Shown here: in pieces, positions 28,527 to 38,130 of the stretch
Position numbering within the stretch: the stretch's first letter is position 1
Layout of the letters: each line of letters begins with the position of its first letter
DNA from: Candidatus Kapaibacterium sp.
Lineage (GTDB): Bacteria > Bacteroidota > Ignavibacteria > Palsa-1295
NCBI GenBank assembly: GCA_017882165.1
Contig: JADGPZ010000005.1
Location: 1-50,568 of the forward strand
Reading direction: 5' to 3'
Length of the DNA stretch: 50,568 nucleotides
Program-made: the position numbers and the translations under genes
Notes under the pieces: generated by a model
Database searches by the model: none
The model's input: only the letters and a program-made list of their open reading frames with translations
What the model was told of the DNA's origin: nothing

Positions 28527-30395
28527 GTGAAGCCCACAGACACTCAGAATCCGGATTATTTTCATAAAGTCGTCGATTGCCAATGGGCGTGCCCGGCGCA
28601 CACGAACGTGCCCGAGTACCTCCGGCTCATCGCGCAGGGGCGGTACACCGACTCCTACATGGTCAATCGCGAGTCGAACGTGTTTCCCGGCATCCTCGGT
28701 CGCACGTGCGACCGGCCCTGCGAGCCGGCCTGCCGCCGCGAGCGGGTTGACGGCAAGCCCGTCGCGATCTGCCGCCTGAAGCGCGTCGCTGCCGATCATC
28801 GCGATGACGTCACTGACCGCCTCCCCAAGATTCCGACACAGAAGAACGGCAAGCGCATCGCCTGCATCGGCGCGGGACCGGCATCGCTCACTGTCGCAAA
28901 CGATCTCATGCCGCTCGGATATGAGGTCACGATCTTCGAAGCGATGGATAAGCCGGGCGGACTCATGCGCTCGAATATCCCGTCGTTCCGCTTGCCGGAC
29001 CACGTGCTCGATGAAGAGATTGCAATGATCGTCGATATGGGCGTGGATGTCCGATACAATTCGCCGGTCAAGAGTCTTAAATCGCTGTTGATCGAGGACC
29101 CTCCCCTAACCCCTCCCGCAAGCGGGAGGGGAACAAATATGAATTCTCCCCTCCCGCTTGCGGGAGGGGCCGGGGGAGGGTCATTCGATGCAGTGTTTAT
29201 TGGAAGTGGTGCGCCGCGCGGCAAAGATTTAGAGCTTCCCGGTCGCAAAGAAGCTGCCGCGAACATTCACATTGGCATCGACTGGTTGTTCTCGATCGCG
29301 TTCGAGCACATCAAGTCGATCGGCGAGCGGGTGCTGATCATTGGCGTCGGCAATACCGCAATGGACTGCTGCCGCTCCTCGCGAAGACTTGGTGGCAAGG
29401 ACATCAAAGTGATGGCGCGCCGCCCGCGCAAGTATTTCAAGGCTTCGCCGTGGGAATTGGAAGACGCCGAGGAAGAGGGCATCGAGATCGTCGTCAATCA
29501 CGCGCCGAAACGGTTCGTGCTGGAGAAGGGCAAACTCGTTGGCATGGAGTTCGAGCGCGTCGAGTGGAACGAAGGCGCGACCGAATCGCGCACCATCGAC
29601 TCGATCATCATTCCATGCGATGACGTGATCCTCGCCATCGGTCAGGACAATGCCTTCCCGTGGATCGAGCGCGATCTCGGTATCGAGTTTGGCAAGTGGG
29701 ACATGCCAAAGGTTGACGATAAGACACACATGTCAACACTACCGGGCGTGTTCTTTGGCGGCGATGCGGCATGGGGACCGAAGAATATCATCTGGGCCGT
29801 CGAGCACGGCCATCAGGCTGCGATCTCGATCCACAACTACGCGAACCAGGTTCCAGTCACCGAGCGTCCGGCGCGTGGGATGAACTTGGTGAGCATGAAG
29901 ATGGGCCTCAGCGAGTGGTCGTACAACAATAATTACGACCCGGTGCTGCGGCAGAAGATGACGCACGTCGATCTGGTCGAGCGATTCAAGAATCTCACGA
30001 CCGAAGTCGAGCTTGGTTACACGGCGGAGCAAACGGCGCACGAAGTGCAGCGGTGCCTGAACTGCGACATGGAGACGGTCTTCTTCGCGCCGAAGTGCAT
30101 CGAGTGCGACGCATGTATCGACATTTGTCCGGTGCAATGCCTGACGATCGCGCCGGATGCGCCGGATGAAACCACGCTCCGCAAGCGACTTTCCGCTCCT
30201 GCAAAGAATCTCGCACAGGCGCTTTTCGTCTCGGAGCCGCTCAAGCAGACGGGCCGCATCATGGCGAAGGACGAAGACATCTGCGTCCACTGCGGTCTCT
30301 GCGCCGAACGGTGCCCAACCTTTGCGTGGGACATGCAGAAGTTCGACGCGCTCATCCCGAAGGCAATTGATATGCGGGAGCTGGTGATGGCGTAG
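28527..30395 (+). CDS. Glutamate synthase small-subunit (GltD)-like FAD/4Fe-4S oxidoreductase, GTG start
   Basis: IACIGAGPASLTVANDLMPLGYEVTIFEA..PGGLMRSNIPSFRLP; C-terminal ferredoxin motifs CIECDACIDICPVQC and CVHCGLCAERCP. Confidence 0.92.
   Translation: MKPTDTQNPDYFHKVVDCQWACPAHTNVPEYLRLIAQGRYTDSYMVNRESNVFPGILGRTCDRPCEPACRRERVDGKPVAICRLKRVAADHRDDVTDRLPKIPTQKNGKRIACIGAGPASLTVANDLMPLGYEVTIFEAMDKPGGLMRSNIPSFRLPDHVLDEEIAMIVDMGVDVRYNSPVKSLKSLLIEDPPLTPPASGRGTNMNSPLPLAGGAGGGSFDAVFIGSGAPRGKDLELPGRKEAAANIHIGIDWLFSIAFEHIKSIGERVLIIGVGNTAMDCCRSSRRLGGKDIKVMARRPRKYFKASPWELEDAEEEGIEIVVNHAPKRFVLEKGKLVGMEFERVEWNEGATESRTIDSIIIPCDDVILAIGQDNAFPWIERDLGIEFGKWDMPKVDDKTHMSTLPGVFFGGDAAWGPKNIIWAVEHGHQAAISIHNYANQVPVTERPARGMNLVSMKMGLSEWSYNNNYDPVLRQKMTHVDLVERFKNLTTEVELGYTAEQTAHEVQRCLNCDMETVFFAPKCIECDACIDICPVQCLTIAPDAPDETTLRKRLSAPAKNLAQALFVSEPLKQTGRIMAKDEDICVHCGLCAERCPTFAWDMQKFDALIPKAIDMRELVMA
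29097..29182. repeat. Nested palindromic repeat inserted in frame within the GltD-like CDS
   Basis: gaccctcccctaacccctcccgcaagcgggaggggaacaaatatgaattctcccctcccgcttgcgggaggggccgggggagggtc. Confidence 0.92.
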
Positions 30396-30430
30396 GGCAC
30401 TTCTCCGCAACCGCACAGGTTGAAATTGAT

Positions 30431-30646
30431 ATGATTACGAATCTAACCGCTGCGTTCCAGAAGGTACCGGAAGGCTATATTGCCTTCGTGGAAGAACTGC
30501 CGGGTGCGAACACGCAAGGCACAACGTTGGACGAAGCGCGAGAGAATTTGCACGAGGCGATTCAGATGGTACTCGAAGCGAATCGCCTGCTGGCCGAAGA
30601 AGCCATCAATGGAGCAGAGGTTATCCGAGAGCCAATCGTAGCATAG
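30431..30646 (+). CDS. hicB: HicB-family antitoxin
   Basis: FQKVPEGYIAFVEELPGANTQGTTLDEARENLHEAIQMVLEANR. Confidence 0.85.
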   Translation: MITNLTAAFQKVPEGYIAFVEELPGANTQGTTLDEARENLHEAIQMVLEANRLLAEEAINGAEVIREPIVA

Positions 30647-30651
30647 GGTTC

Positions 30652-30846
30652 GTGAAACGGCGAGAGCTCATTCGGTATTTAGAAGGCAACGGTTGCCAAT
30701 TCCTGAGAGAAGGTGCTAATCACTCGATGTATGTAAACCGGATTGCGCGCAAGGTGTCTTCGGTACCCCGACACGCAGAGGTTAACGATCAATTGGTCCG
30801 CAAGATTTGTAAAGACCTCGACATTCCATCGCCAGGGAAGACTTAG
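30652..30846 (+). CDS. hicA: HicA-family toxin (GTG start)
   Basis: MKRRELIRYLEGNGCQFLREGANHSMYVN..VPRHAEVNDQLVRKICKDLDI. Confidence 0.85.
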   Translation: MKRRELIRYLEGNGCQFLREGANHSMYVNRIARKVSSVPRHAEVNDQLVRKICKDLDIPSPGKT

Positions 30847-31226
30847 CTGGCTAACTACACCTCATTCCTCCCCGGCCTCCAGCCCGGCGATACGCTCTCG
30901 CTCGCCGCAGGCAGCTACCTGAATCCACTCAACCTCAGCAACCTGAACGGCACACCGGCCGCGTCGATCGTCATTGTGGGCACTGGCAACTCGACCGTCT
31001 TTCTCGGCAATGCATGCTGTAATACCGTTGAGATCAGGACGCACGTTGCGAAGTGACGCTCACAAACTTGGAAGGTCCGGCACTGAAAACTCTTTACAGC
31101 GGAGAACTGGCTTCCGGCTGCAATGAAATAAAAGCCGATGCCTCCGGACTGATCTCCGGCTTTTACTTGCTGCATCTCCGGTTGCAGGACAGAACGATCA
31201 CGAGAAAGATACTGATTCGAAACTAA
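30847..31226 (+). pseudogene. Relic of a T9SS beta-helix protein: N-terminal beta-helix piece joined out of frame to a C-terminal sorting domain
   Basis: LANYTSFLPGLQPGDTLSLAAGSYLNPLNLSNLNGTPAASIVIVGTGNSTVFLGNACCNTVEIRT; other frame DARCEVTLTNLEGPALKTLYSGELASGCNEIKADASGLISGFYLLHLRLQDRTITRKILIRN*. Confidence 0.75.
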
Positions 31227-31393
31227 GGATCGGTTGCCCTGTTTGCGGGGAAGCGCTGCTTCCCGATCGCGGCGCCACATCCTTTTCCGCGCGGCCCGGC
31301 CAAAGTTGCTTAGTTTTGTGGGTCCATCGTCGCATGATCGGTCATTCACGGTGGCTGAGCGATCATCCACCGAAGGACTTTTGGAGGACTATT

Positions 31394-32347
31394 ATGAAAT
31401 CGAATCTGTCTCGGTTTATCGGTTGTGTGCTTTTCGTCGTGCTCTTGTTCGGCGCGGCAGGCGCTCGGGCGCAGTCTGGCATACCTCGCCTCATCAGCTA
31501 TCAGGGGCTAATGGTGACCCAGAACCAAGTGCCCATCACGGGGCAGCACCTGGTCGAGGTGAAGTATTACGATGCGAGTAGCGGTGGTACCGTTATTGGA
31601 GATGAGACATTCCGCGGCGTGGATTTCCATAATGGCGTGTTTGACCTGTCCCTTGGCGGAGCTTTCACTCCGCCTGAGTTTCCGGCTCGTTTTACATTCG
31701 CCCAGCCGGTGTGGCTTGCGATCACGCTCGATCCTGGCAGCAGCAGTGAGCAAGTATTCCCAAGACAGGAATTGCTCTCCGCGCCATACGCCATGAACTC
31801 CGAGCGTGCGAACGGTCTCCAGGTAACCGTCCAGCCGGTCAATGGCGCTCTCTGGCCTGTGCCAGTCGATGGAACCGGGAAGATCGACGCTTCGGTGTTG
31901 CCGGCGCCAACGGCTGGGGTCACCACACTCAATGCGGTTGGTCCCGATGCCGGCGGAGGTATCAGTCTCCTTCCGGGCAATGGCATTTCGATTACGCCGA
32001 ATGCGAACGCACATAATATCACAATCTCCAGGGTTGGAGGAATCGACACAATCGTCTGCGGACCGGGTCTTAGCGGCGGAGGAACCGGCCCCAGTGTGAT
32101 GCTCTATATCGGTCCAGGTCAGATTACAAGTAGCATGATCTCCCCAGAAGCAATTTACGATGATAAGATCGCACCCGGAACAATTACCGCTTCGCGGTTA
32201 GCGCCACCAGGCACATACGCGACGACAATCGCCGTCGGGTCAACTGCACAGCGACCCGTATCACCCGTCCAGGGGATGATTAGACTCAATACCACAACCG
32301 GCAAATTCGAAGGCTACGATGGCACAGCCTGGGTAAATCTGAATTAG
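31394..32347 (+). CDS. Exported fibre-like protein (paralogue 1)
   Basis: IPRLISYQGLMVTQNQVPITGQHLVEVKYYDASSGG..MIRLNTTTGKFEGYDGTAWVNLN*. Confidence 0.65.
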   Translation: MKSNLSRFIGCVLFVVLLFGAAGARAQSGIPRLISYQGLMVTQNQVPITGQHLVEVKYYDASSGGTVIGDETFRGVDFHNGVFDLSLGGAFTPPEFPARFTFAQPVWLAITLDPGSSSEQVFPRQELLSAPYAMNSERANGLQVTVQPVNGALWPVPVDGTGKIDASVLPAPTAGVTTLNAVGPDAGGGISLLPGNGISITPNANAHNITISRVGGIDTIVCGPGLSGGGTGPSVMLYIGPGQITSSMISPEAIYDDKIAPGTITASRLAPPGTYATTIAVGSTAQRPVSPVQGMIRLNTTTGKFEGYDGTAWVNLN

Positions 32348-32358
32348 AACGGCGCAAT

Positions 32359-33300
32359 ATGAAATCAACTTTTCCCTTGCGAGTTGTCGCCACCGTCGCC
32401 ATAACATTGATGGTTGGTGCATCGATTGGGCTGGCGCAGGTGCCCCGCCTCTTCAGCTATCAGGGACTCATGCTGGATAAGAATCAGCAGTCCGTCACTG
32501 GAGATCACATTATCGAAGTGAAGTACTACGATGCCACGTCGGCAGGAACTATGATGCTCGATGAGACTCAGCAAGTCCATTTTCACAATGGTATCTTCGA
32601 TTTGAATCTGGGGTTTTCGAGCGGCTTTCCAACGAACTACTTATTTTCGAGCGGGGTGTGGATTGAGATTACCCTGGATCCTGGCAGCAGTAATGAATGG
32701 GTCTTTCCGAGGCTGATTATTCTCTCCGCGCCGTATGCGCTGAACACGGAAAGAGTAAACGGAATCGAGGTAATGAACCACCCAGTCAACGGCGCTTTGT
32801 GGCCTGTTCCTATCGGTGGGAACGGACGCATTGCCGCTTCAATCTTGCCCGCGCCAGATGCGCCGCCTGTCATATCGCTGAATACTGTTAGTCCCGATGC
32901 CAGCGGAGCCATCAGCCTCCTTGCCGGGAATGGCATCGCATTGACGCCGAACGCGAGCACTCATACCATCAAGATCGCAGGTTCGAAGCCGCCCGTGATC
33001 GATACTCTTGTCGCCACCTTTTCGTACTTGACTGGGGTGGGTGGGAACGACATAGGGCTATTTGTTGGGACGGGATATCTTACAAACAGCTTGTTTGCCA
33101 CAGGGACGATAACGGATAATAATTTCGCTCTTGGTTCGATCACTTCCTCCCGTTTTGCTCCGAATACATCCGCAACAATGGTCGCGGTTGGCACCACAGC
33201 GCAGCATCCCGCCATTCCCGTGCAAGGCACGATCCGCTTCAACACCGACACCGGCAAGTTCGAAGGCTACGACGGGACGGCGTGGTCGAATTTGAATTAA
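32359..33300 (+). CDS. Exported fibre-like protein (paralogue 2)
   Basis: VPRLFSYQGLMLDKNQQSVTGDHIIEVKYYDATSAG..TIRFNTDTGKFEGYDGTAWSNLN*. Confidence 0.65.
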   Translation: MKSTFPLRVVATVAITLMVGASIGLAQVPRLFSYQGLMLDKNQQSVTGDHIIEVKYYDATSAGTMMLDETQQVHFHNGIFDLNLGFSSGFPTNYLFSSGVWIEITLDPGSSNEWVFPRLIILSAPYALNTERVNGIEVMNHPVNGALWPVPIGGNGRIAASILPAPDAPPVISLNTVSPDASGAISLLAGNGIALTPNASTHTIKIAGSKPPVIDTLVATFSYLTGVGGNDIGLFVGTGYLTNSLFATGTITDNNFALGSITSSRFAPNTSATMVAVGTTAQHPAIPVQGTIRFNTDTGKFEGYDGTAWSNLN

Positions 33301-33553
33301 GGGCATTGGGCAGAATTCTCAGGAAATTTTGAATTTTCGGGAACGCGGTTTTGGGCGTTCATGAAATGACAATTCAAAAGAGAGAAATTAAAAAAATTTG
33401 ATATTTCTTTCTGGTGGAAGAAAGATCTGTCTATGTGAATGAGAATTATGAATTTCAAACTCAAATGCTAAAGTCGGGCGCCGATTTCGCTTCATAAAGA
33501 ATGGCCATGGGTAGTTCGGGGCAGGCCTCGACCGCAACTTTGCCCCATGTGCT

Positions 33554-34342
33554 GTGTTCCCTCTAAGAGGTATGGAACAGACCGTGGTTGCAGATAGCAG
33601 AGAGTGGAGCGTTGATGCTGGAGGTCTCGATAGACCACAGCAATCGACTGGCCAATCTTCGCGTCCTGCGCCAACGCGTCCCGCGTTAACGCGTCCAGCA
33701 CCAAGAGGAGGACTCGGCACAACGGGAGTGAGCCGGGACATCGAAAATGCCGAGGACCTGGTGCTGTTTCGCGAGTTCCTCGCTGGAATGTCGGACACGC
33801 GCGCGGAAAGTCGTCGTCACGCGCGCGAAGCCTACACCAAGATCTACCTGCGCTACCGGGACCGCGTCTATGCCTACTCGCTCCGGATGCTCTCGAACCA
33901 GGAGGAGGCGCAGGACCTGTATCAGGAGGTCTTCCTGAGGGTGTTGACGCGCGCGCATACGTTCGAGGAAGAGAAGAGTTTGGGTGGCTGGATTTTCACG
34001 ATCGCGCATAACCTGTGCTTAAATAAGCTGCGCGACCGGAAGCCGCAGGACTCGATTGGCGACTTGCGGCCGAGCGGCGCATCGTCGTCGATGCTCGATC
34101 CTCTCGTCGTCCGGCCAGCGGAAGATCTGGGCGAGTCATGGCGCGAGCGAATCGAGTGGGCCATGAGCCAACTTCCGGCGGAGCAACGCGAGGCGCTCGT
34201 GCTCCGGGAGTACGAGGGACTCAGCCATCAGGAAATTACCGATGTTCTCAAAGCGAGTATCCCGGCTGTCAAGAGCCGGATCTATCGCGCGAAGGAGACG
34301 CTCAGAAAATTGTTAGGACCGTATTACAACGAAGACATTTAG
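33554..34342 (+). CDS. ECF-type RNA polymerase sigma factor (start uncertain)
   Basis: YTKIYLRYRDRVYAYSLRMLSNQEEAQDLYQEVFLRVL..LPAEQREALVLREYEGLSHQEITDVLKASIPAVKSRIYRAKETLRKLL. Confidence 0.9.
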   Translation: MFPLRGMEQTVVADSREWSVDAGGLDRPQQSTGQSSRPAPTRPALTRPAPRGGLGTTGVSRDIENAEDLVLFREFLAGMSDTRAESRRHAREAYTKIYLRYRDRVYAYSLRMLSNQEEAQDLYQEVFLRVLTRAHTFEEEKSLGGWIFTIAHNLCLNKLRDRKPQDSIGDLRPSGASSSMLDPLVVRPAEDLGESWRERIEWAMSQLPAEQREALVLREYEGLSHQEITDVLKASIPAVKSRIYRAKETLRKLLGPYYNEDI

Positions 34343-34368
34343 CTCTTGTCAGAATCAGGTTTACAGAG

Positions 34369-35628
34369 ATGACACTGAACGAACGCATACTGGATTTTAT
34401 GGATGGCTCGCTTTCGCCGCACGACGAAGCAGAGCTGTTGCACACGCTCTCGGTCTCACCCGAGAAGCGCGGCGTGCTCAGGGATTTTATGAGCCAAAAG
34501 TCGCTGCTTGCCAGCGACCGTGAGTCGCTCTCCGTGCCATACGAAGCCGAGCAATCGCTCTGGGCACGCGTGGATGCGATCCTTCCGGCGCCGCAAGCAA
34601 TCACAATCCCGCAACCCGTTGGCTTCTTCAGCCGCATGATGACAACGGCTTCGGCGGCCGTCGGAGCGTTGGGACTTATCGTTGGTCTGGGCGCTGGATA
34701 CTTCGCAGGCACACTACCTTCACAAGATAATGTCCAGGCAGGGGTGATCTCGCAGACGGTGTCTCCTGTCAGTTCTGGTTTGGCAACGGCAGGAACGGCC
34801 GAACAGAATTCGGCTCCCAGACGCACAATTGGCGGAGAGCACGCGCCTCTCCAGTTTCTGCCTTCGCTCTTTGAGCCGAACGTAGCACTCTGGAATTCAC
34901 CGGCTGAACGTGAAGTTGCGCCGAGTTCGGAGCCATCCATCGCCTTCGCCGAGGCGCAACCGGTGGAACCCGCAGTGTTGCATGTCATAGGAACAGATGG
35001 CGGGAACGTCCCGCAATTCCACAACACACCGATTGCCCAGCCACATAAGTCGCTGCTCGAGCGGTTCGAGTTCAACGTGGCCGAAAGCTTTGGGCGGCAA
35101 TTCCCGAATTCCGCCGCGACGAATGTTTCGCTGCCTCTGATTACGAATTCCTCCGCCGGCGCATACTTCCAAGTGCTGCCCAACTCGAACACGCTCTGGG
35201 CCGGCGCGGCATTTGGTGCTGCCAACGTGACACGGAAGAGTCTTTTCACACGGAGTGGAAATCCGATCGATCCGCTACAGAACGTGCTGGCAAGCGATAC
35301 CGTCCATGAGCCAACGAATTATGTTGCCGCTCTCCTGCAGCTTCGCTTCCCGACCATCGGAGGAGCGGAACTGACATTCACAGGCGGCTACGGCTTCGCA
35401 AGCTTAGGACAGATGATGATCGGTGAACTTGGCCTACACTCCGATCTGACTCGTGAGGTGGGTTTTGTGGCGGGACTTCGCGCAGTCCGGTATAGCTACG
35501 ATCTCACAGCGCAGCGGGACGCAGCCATTCGCTCCGGCACCGGCTCGCTTGTGGTCCCGAACAACGTTGCCAATGCTTCGCCGAGCATTAACATCGAGTT
35601 GAACACTGGGTTATATTTCCACTTCTGA
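34369..35628 (+). CDS. Anti-sigma-factor-like membrane protein with large C-terminal region
   Basis: MTLNERILDFMDGSLSPHDEAELLHTLSVSPEKRGVLRDFM; TM segment ~AVGALGLIVGLGAGYFAG; directly downstream of the sigma gene. Confidence 0.6.
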   Translation: MTLNERILDFMDGSLSPHDEAELLHTLSVSPEKRGVLRDFMSQKSLLASDRESLSVPYEAEQSLWARVDAILPAPQAITIPQPVGFFSRMMTTASAAVGALGLIVGLGAGYFAGTLPSQDNVQAGVISQTVSPVSSGLATAGTAEQNSAPRRTIGGEHAPLQFLPSLFEPNVALWNSPAEREVAPSSEPSIAFAEAQPVEPAVLHVIGTDGGNVPQFHNTPIAQPHKSLLERFEFNVAESFGRQFPNSAATNVSLPLITNSSAGAYFQVLPNSNTLWAGAAFGAANVTRKSLFTRSGNPIDPLQNVLASDTVHEPTNYVAALLQLRFPTIGGAELTFTGGYGFASLGQMMIGELGLHSDLTREVGFVAGLRAVRYSYDLTAQRDAAIRSGTGSLVVPNNVANASPSINIELNTGLYFHF

Positions 35629-36275
35629 TGTCATTCTTGTATCGTCGCATCGAGGAGGTAGGGCATGGAATGGCGGCTGCGGTCGCCGGACTGTTTATGC
35701 TTGCCGGATGCTCGATGAGCAGTGCGCCGGCAAGCCCGGTCTCGACGGTGCAGACCTATTTCTTCCCGCTCCAGAACGGACTTGTCTATCGATACAGCCG
35801 ATTCACGTCTGGTCCGGCCAAGAACACCTACGATACCGTCGTCTGTCAGCTCATAATCGGTCAGACGATGGCCGATAAGAACGTGCTTGTGGATACCAGC
35901 ACAGGCAACCCACTCTTCTTCATCGGCTTCACGCACGATGCGAACAACAACCTTGCCGCTACGCTTTCGACCGGCGACACCACACTGCTTGCGCTCGATG
36001 GTCCTCTCGAAGACAGCGCCACCTGGGTTGCCGATCCGGTTCATCGAATCCGCGCTACGGTGCTCGCGCGCTACGATGATTATTACCTGGAAGACCGAGC
36101 GGTACACTTCCCGGATGTCATCATGGTCCGGTATCATCATGACGGTGAGGATGAGAGCATCTATACCCTCCGCTTCTTCGCCAGTGGCTATGGGCTGGTG
36201 CGCGAAGTCGAGATGGCCGGCGGCAACACCGAAATTGCAAGCCTCCAGTTGCTTGACATCCGATACCCGAACTGA
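35628..36275 (+). CDS. Putative lipoprotein
   Basis: GLFMLAGCSMSS lipobox; stop/start overlap with the upstream gene. Confidence 0.6.
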   Translation: MSFLYRRIEEVGHGMAAAVAGLFMLAGCSMSSAPASPVSTVQTYFFPLQNGLVYRYSRFTSGPAKNTYDTVVCQLIIGQTMADKNVLVDTSTGNPLFFIGFTHDANNNLAATLSTGDTTLLALDGPLEDSATWVADPVHRIRATVLARYDDYYLEDRAVHFPDVIMVRYHHDGEDESIYTLRFFASGYGLVREVEMAGGNTEIASLQLLDIRYPN

Positions 36276-36363
36276 GTTGAGTGCCTCGTGTTGAGTGTTG
36301 ATTCAGGTGTGGATGATGGGTCATCCACGGGAACTTAGCACTCCTGATTTAGCACTTAACACT

Positions 36364-36582
36364 ATGTTTGGTCGATCGAAAGCCCGTGCGTATCAGCCCC
36401 ACTCCGGCAGCTTTTCGGGGTTCTTGCAAGCCGACTCGGTCGGGCTTCGCGTGATCCTGTTCCTCGCGATGGGACTGGTCTTCTTCCTGTTCCTCAAGAT
36501 CGCGGAGCGAAAAATCCCCACCGGTCTTGTGCCGGATAGTACCGAGGACACCTCACACGTCGTGTCGCGCCACGCCCAATGA
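36364..36582 (+). CDS. Small single-TM protein
   Basis: MFGRSKARAYQP..VGLRVILFLAMGLVFFLFLKIAERK; stop overlaps anmK start. Confidence 0.5.
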   Translation: MFGRSKARAYQPHSGSFSGFLQADSVGLRVILFLAMGLVFFLFLKIAERKIPTGLVPDSTEDTSHVVSRHAQ

Positions 36583-37763
36583 TGCCCCCGCCAGACTTGC
36601 AACTCTATCTTGGCATCATGACGGGCACCAGTCTCGATGCGATCGATCTTGCCGTGTGCCGATTCGAAGGCATCCGCGTCGAACTCTTGCGATTTCAGAG
36701 CACGCCTTGGACGGCGGCGGTCCGCGAAAAGCTTTTCAATTTAGCAACATCGGACTTCGTCCGCATGGATGATGTCGCCAGGCTCCATTTCGTCCTCGCT
36801 CGTGAGTACGCACGAGCGGTTAATGAAACGCTTCAAGCCGGGAAGATCGACGCCGGGGACATCCGCGCAATCGGGTTGCACGGCCAAACGGTCCGCCATC
36901 TTCCGCTGGAGGGTGCTACGTTGCAGCTTGGCAGCGGCACAGCACTCGCGGTACTTACTGGAATAGACGTGGTAAGTGATTTTCGCGGAGCGGATGTCGC
37001 GCTTGGAGGTCAGGGTGCACCGCTTATGCCGATGTTCGATTATGCGTTTCTAAAAAGTGAGACGTCGGACCGCGCCACCCTCAATGTCGGTGGCATTGCG
37101 AACATCACCTGGCTTCCGAAATCCGCGAGAGAGGATGAGGTGGTTGCCTTCGACACGGGACCAGGAAACATGCTGCTCGATCTGGTCTGCCAGAAATATT
37201 TCCATGAGCCGTTTGATCAGGATGGTTTGCGCGCTCGATCGGGAAGCATTAGCGGAGTCTTCTTGTCGGAGATGCTTGGCCACTCCTATTTTGCTCTGGC
37301 TCCGCCAAAAACGACGGGTCGCGAACTCTTCGGCGCGCCATTCATTGCACCGATGCTCGAAGCAGTCGATCGAGGCGAGCTTCGCGCCGAGGACGCGCTT
37401 GCGACACTCACGGAGCTTACGGCACGCTCCATCGCCGAGAGTTTTCGCTTCACGTCATCGCGCGGCCCCGTGAATGAACCATCATCCACGGTGGGTGATC
37501 GGTCATCTACGTTCGAACTCATCATGAGTGGTGGCGGGACACGAAACACTTTCCTTGTCGAACGGATAAAAACGAATGCACCAAATGCGAATGTCATTTC
37601 ATCCGATGTATTCGGAATTCCAGTGAGTGCCAAAGAAGCAATCGCATTCGCGTTCTTCGCTAAAGCATTCCTTGAAGAGATCCCGATCCATCTTCCGCGA
37701 ACGACTGGTGCGCGGACACGCGCGACACTGGGCTCACTTGCGAAGGCGGCGCGTCTGTCATGA
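36579..37763 (+). CDS. anmK: Anhydro-N-acetylmuramic acid kinase
   Basis: YLGIMTGTSLDAIDLAVCRF..IGLHGQTVRHLP..NVGGIANITWLP..FDTGPGNMLLD. Confidence 0.95.
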   Translation: MMPPPDLQLYLGIMTGTSLDAIDLAVCRFEGIRVELLRFQSTPWTAAVREKLFNLATSDFVRMDDVARLHFVLAREYARAVNETLQAGKIDAGDIRAIGLHGQTVRHLPLEGATLQLGSGTALAVLTGIDVVSDFRGADVALGGQGAPLMPMFDYAFLKSETSDRATLNVGGIANITWLPKSAREDEVVAFDTGPGNMLLDLVCQKYFHEPFDQDGLRARSGSISGVFLSEMLGHSYFALAPPKTTGRELFGAPFIAPMLEAVDRGELRAEDALATLTELTARSIAESFRFTSSRGPVNEPSSTVGDRSSTFELIMSGGGTRNTFLVERIKTNAPNANVISSDVFGIPVSAKEAIAFAFFAKAFLEEIPIHLPRTTGARTRATLGSLAKAARLS

Positions 37764-37833
37764 AAAATATCGTGAGAAAAAGTACGGAAAAATTTTCGAG
37801 AAAAAAAATTTAGAAAATTTTTTTCCGAAACTC

Positions 37834-37863
37834 TTGACATTCGATACTCGAATGTATTATACT
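37834..37863 (+). promoter_or_regulatory. Sigma70-like promoter upstream of dnaA
   Basis: TTGACA-18 nt-TATACT in an AT-rich tract. Confidence 0.5.
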
Positions 37864-37899
37864 GCGTTACGAGAGAATCGAATCCGCATGTGTAGAGAA

Positions 37900-37908
37900 T
37901 GTGGATAA
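37900..37908 (-). promoter_or_regulatory. Perfect DnaA box upstream of dnaA
   Basis: TGTGGATAA (reverse complement of TTATCCACA). Confidence 0.75.
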
Positions 37909-38130
37909 GTAGGTGAGTCCGGCATTACCGGTCTGCTTCGAGGCTTCTCATCAAGGTGATCGTTTCCGCGCGTCATAAGAAGCTCATTAGCCGCTTTATC
38001 GGGGGCGCTACGTTGCTTCTGATTCAAGTAGATTTTTTCGTTGTCACATCGATGCTTCACGGGTCGCGCGTTTCGTCATTGTTCCTGCTCTACACACTCA
38101 ACTAACCCTTGTTGTCGCATCAATTCACGT

